Made by a program: the position numbers and the translations under genes. A stretch of DNA of 5,641 nucleotides from Planctomycetaceae bacterium. Lineage in GTDB: Bacteria; Planctomycetota; Planctomycetia; Pirellulales; Thermoguttaceae. Shown piece after piece: positions 4,189 to 5,641 of this stretch (position 1 is the stretch's first letter; every line of letters starts with the position of its first letter). The stretch covers positions 1 to 5,641 of the forward strand of contig WRCR01000283.1 in NCBI GenBank assembly GCA_009783865.1. Direction: 5' to 3'. The notes below the pieces were generated by a model, which made no database searches, was not told the DNA's origin, and saw only the letters and a program-made list of their open reading frames with translations.

Positions 4189-5641
4189 ATGTTTCTTTAC
4201 GAATTTCTGACTGCACTCTTTTGGTTCACTTTGGGACTCGTTCTCATGTGTATTGTCCCTTTTAGTCAGCCGAAGGCACCAACACTCAGAGTTTATCGGC
4301 ATTTTTTGAAATTAAAAATTTTAATTGTCTTTTTCTTATGGGCGTTTCTTACTGTTAATTTCTGCTCTACCTACCAAGGCTTCATCCCAGGACAAGTTAC
4401 ACATTTAATTGCATTGATGATTTTTTCCATAGGAATCACTTGGTCAAGATATTTTGAAAAACGTTTTTTGAAAAAAGAGATTCAATACATTAGAGACGGA
4501 TTGTACACGCCGCGGCAGCCGATTGAAAAATCGAATCTTTCTGTGAACACCGTCAGGGTGTATCTCGTTTTTTCGTTTGCCGGACTTCTTTTGCTGACCG
4601 CTGCGATTGCGTATCAGTTATTCCGCTATCTTCATCATACGGAGGAATATCTGATTGGCGGAAGTTTGATAGTAATGACGTTGTTTTCGCATTTCCTCTT
4701 CGTTTTTATATGTTTGCGGCAGCTGTCAAAAGACGATTTTCCTGAAATCACACCTGAAAACGGCGATGAAATTTACAGGAAACTCGCTGAACATTTGGGT
4801 AGGTCTGAACGTCGAGTTGAAATAAAACAGAGTTCCGAATTGGTAAAAGGTAACCTATGGATGCTTCCTTTGATATTAGTGTGGTCTGCTGCTTTAATGT
4901 TTTCAGGGTACGCCTTTATAAAAACACCTTTTGGAAATGAGTTGATTTATCGAATAAACACATACCGATGGCGCAATGAATATTATCCGATTGATTCACG
5001 TATCATCGCAACTGCCAAACCGGAGTCGCAGGTGAAAATTGCGGCGAGCGGTGTGTATGGCAACTTCTGGACGCTTGTATTCACACCGCTTGGTTTTGCC
5101 GGTGACGATGACGGATGTTTGCTCTATTCGGATTTGATTCGGGAATCGCTCTTTTTGCAAACGCAAAATGAAACTGTCAAACCATTTGTCGAACCGATGC
5201 TTTCCGCTCCGGATTTTCTGATGATTCCGTTTTATTTCAAGGTTGAAAAACGGAATGATGCCGCACATTATCTGGAAAACGTTGTCTTCGGTAATCAGTT
5301 GGACGAACCAACGTTTGATGCCGCAAAAACCGCCGTTTTGAAAAAACTTTTTGCGGAAAAGTCAAATGCCGATGTTTGTGCATCAAAGTTTGCTCTTGCT
5401 GCCCGACGGCAGGTTTTTGATTTTGGCAAGCAAAATGTCGTGCTGCTTGCTGATTTGGAAAAAACGGACTGGGGAAAGTTTCAGGAATACTACCGCAGCC
5501 GGTTTTCGCGGGAGCAGATTCCGCTTGTTTTCTTGTCCGGTGAACAAAGCATTGGTGCAGCCCTTGACGAAATAGAACAGCAACTGGAATCATTGCCGAT
5601 AGATGCCAAGCGAAGTTCGCCGCAGCAGCGTGTTTTGACCG
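4189..5641 (+). CDS. Six-helix membrane protein with M16 peptidase-like periplasmic domain (3' end outside window)
   Basis: The frame is open from ATG 4189 to the right edge, giving 484 complete codons without a stop. An in-frame TAA at 4174-4176 makes this the first ATG, but no Shine-Dalgarno sequence precedes it. Hydrophobic segments lie at about 5-24, 43-60, 68-85, 124-145, 153-176 and 223-244. Basic loops at 28-43, 86-123 and 177-222 should be cytoplasmic, placing residues from 245 onward in the periplasm. Residues about 345-470 resemble an M16 (insulinase-type) domain: F-Y-F-K-V-E...A-A-H-Y-L-E-N-V, then F-D-A-A-K-T-A-V-L-K-K-L, later L-A-D-L-E-K-T-D-W-G-K-F-Q-E-Y-Y, P-L-V-F-L-S-G-E and I-E-Q-Q-L-E-S-L-P. 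No H-x-x-E-H zinc motif is visible; the nearest, H-Y-L-E-N (360-364), lies where a helix after the active site would be. The domain may therefore be inactive, with a catalytic partner domain or gene downstream. The coding frame is certain, the M16 assignment tentative. It may be co-transcribed with the phosphoesterase gene. Confidence 0.85.
   Translation, partial: MFLYEFLTALFWFTLGLVLMCIVPFSQPKAPTLRVYRHFLKLKILIVFFLWAFLTVNFCSTYQGFIPGQVTHLIALMIFSIGITWSRYFEKRFLKKEIQYIRDGLYTPRQPIEKSNLSVNTVRVYLVFSFAGLLLLTAAIAYQLFRYLHHTEEYLIGGSLIVMTLFSHFLFVFICLRQLSKDDFPEITPENGDEIYRKLAEHLGRSERRVEIKQSSELVKGNLWMLPLILVWSAALMFSGYAFIKTPFGNELIYRINTYRWRNEYYPIDSRIIATAKPESQVKIAASGVYGNFWTLVFTPLGFAGDDDGCLLYSDLIRESLFLQTQNETVKPFVEPMLSAPDFLMIPFYFKVEKRNDAAHYLENVVFGNQLDEPTFDAAKTAVLKKLFAEKSNADVCASKFALAARRQVFDFGKQNVVLLADLEKTDWGKFQEYYRSRFSREQIPLVFLSGEQSIGAALDEIEQQLESLPIDAKRSSPQQRVLT

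Noticed and set aside
4996..5593. Several minus-strand frames of 66-118 codons near the right end
   Set aside because: All lie opposite the long uninterrupted plus-strand frame from 4189, which has membrane segments and M16-like features, so they are shadows of it.
1..5641. CRISPR array, tRNA or rRNA genes, toxin-antitoxin pair or defence island
   Set aside because: No regularly spaced repeats, no cloverleaf-type or rRNA sequence and no defence-type protein motif were seen; the single IS fragment does not by itself indicate a defence locus.

Overview
The window looks like chromosomal DNA of a Gram-negative-type bacterium of mid GC content. One protein carries a twin-arginine export signal, another appears to combine membrane helices with a periplasmic domain, and the strong ribosome binding sites are AGGAG-like. 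The mixture of housekeeping genes, an IS remnant, a Tat-exported phosphoesterase and an unfamiliar membrane protein would fit a planctomycete or another PVC-group bacterium. That placement is a weak inference, because no rRNA or other phylogenetic marker is present.

Layout. (1) Positions 1-219 hold the C-terminal end of a DDE transposase that enters from the left edge, followed by a very GC-rich hairpin (265-283). (2) Positions 357-1451 (+) encode a complete phosphoserine aminotransferase, SerC, with the pyridoxal lysine at K198. (3) Positions 1459-2352 (-) encode a complete NAD(P)-dependent beta-hydroxyacid dehydrogenase of the 3-hydroxyisobutyrate dehydrogenase / tartronate semialdehyde reductase family. 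It converges on serC with only 7 bp between the two stop codons. (4) Positions 2353-2855 are a 503-bp divergent intergenic region rich in structure: a 27-bp imperfect inverted repeat about 350 bp apart, a 39-bp palindrome, a 13-bp repeated motif, a hairpin, and candidate promoters on both strands. (5) Positions 2856-4148 (+) encode a Tat-exported metallophosphoesterase with an N-terminal beta-sandwich domain like that of purple acid phosphatases. (6) From 4189 to beyond the right edge (+) runs a membrane protein with six predicted helices and a probably periplasmic C-terminal part. That part resembles an M16 (insulinase-type) peptidase domain but has no zinc-binding HxxEH motif in the visible portion.

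How the genes relate. SerC makes phosphoserine for serine (and possibly pyridoxal phosphate) synthesis. The dehydrogenase handles a small hydroxyacid or semialdehyde, but nothing links the two beyond adjacency, and they face each other. The phosphoesterase and the membrane protein lie 40 bp apart on the same strand behind one good promoter (2783-2811), so they may be co-transcribed and both act outside the cytoplasm. The least explained parts are the membrane/M16-like protein and the structured intergenic region; no known defence, CRISPR or biosynthetic system is visible.
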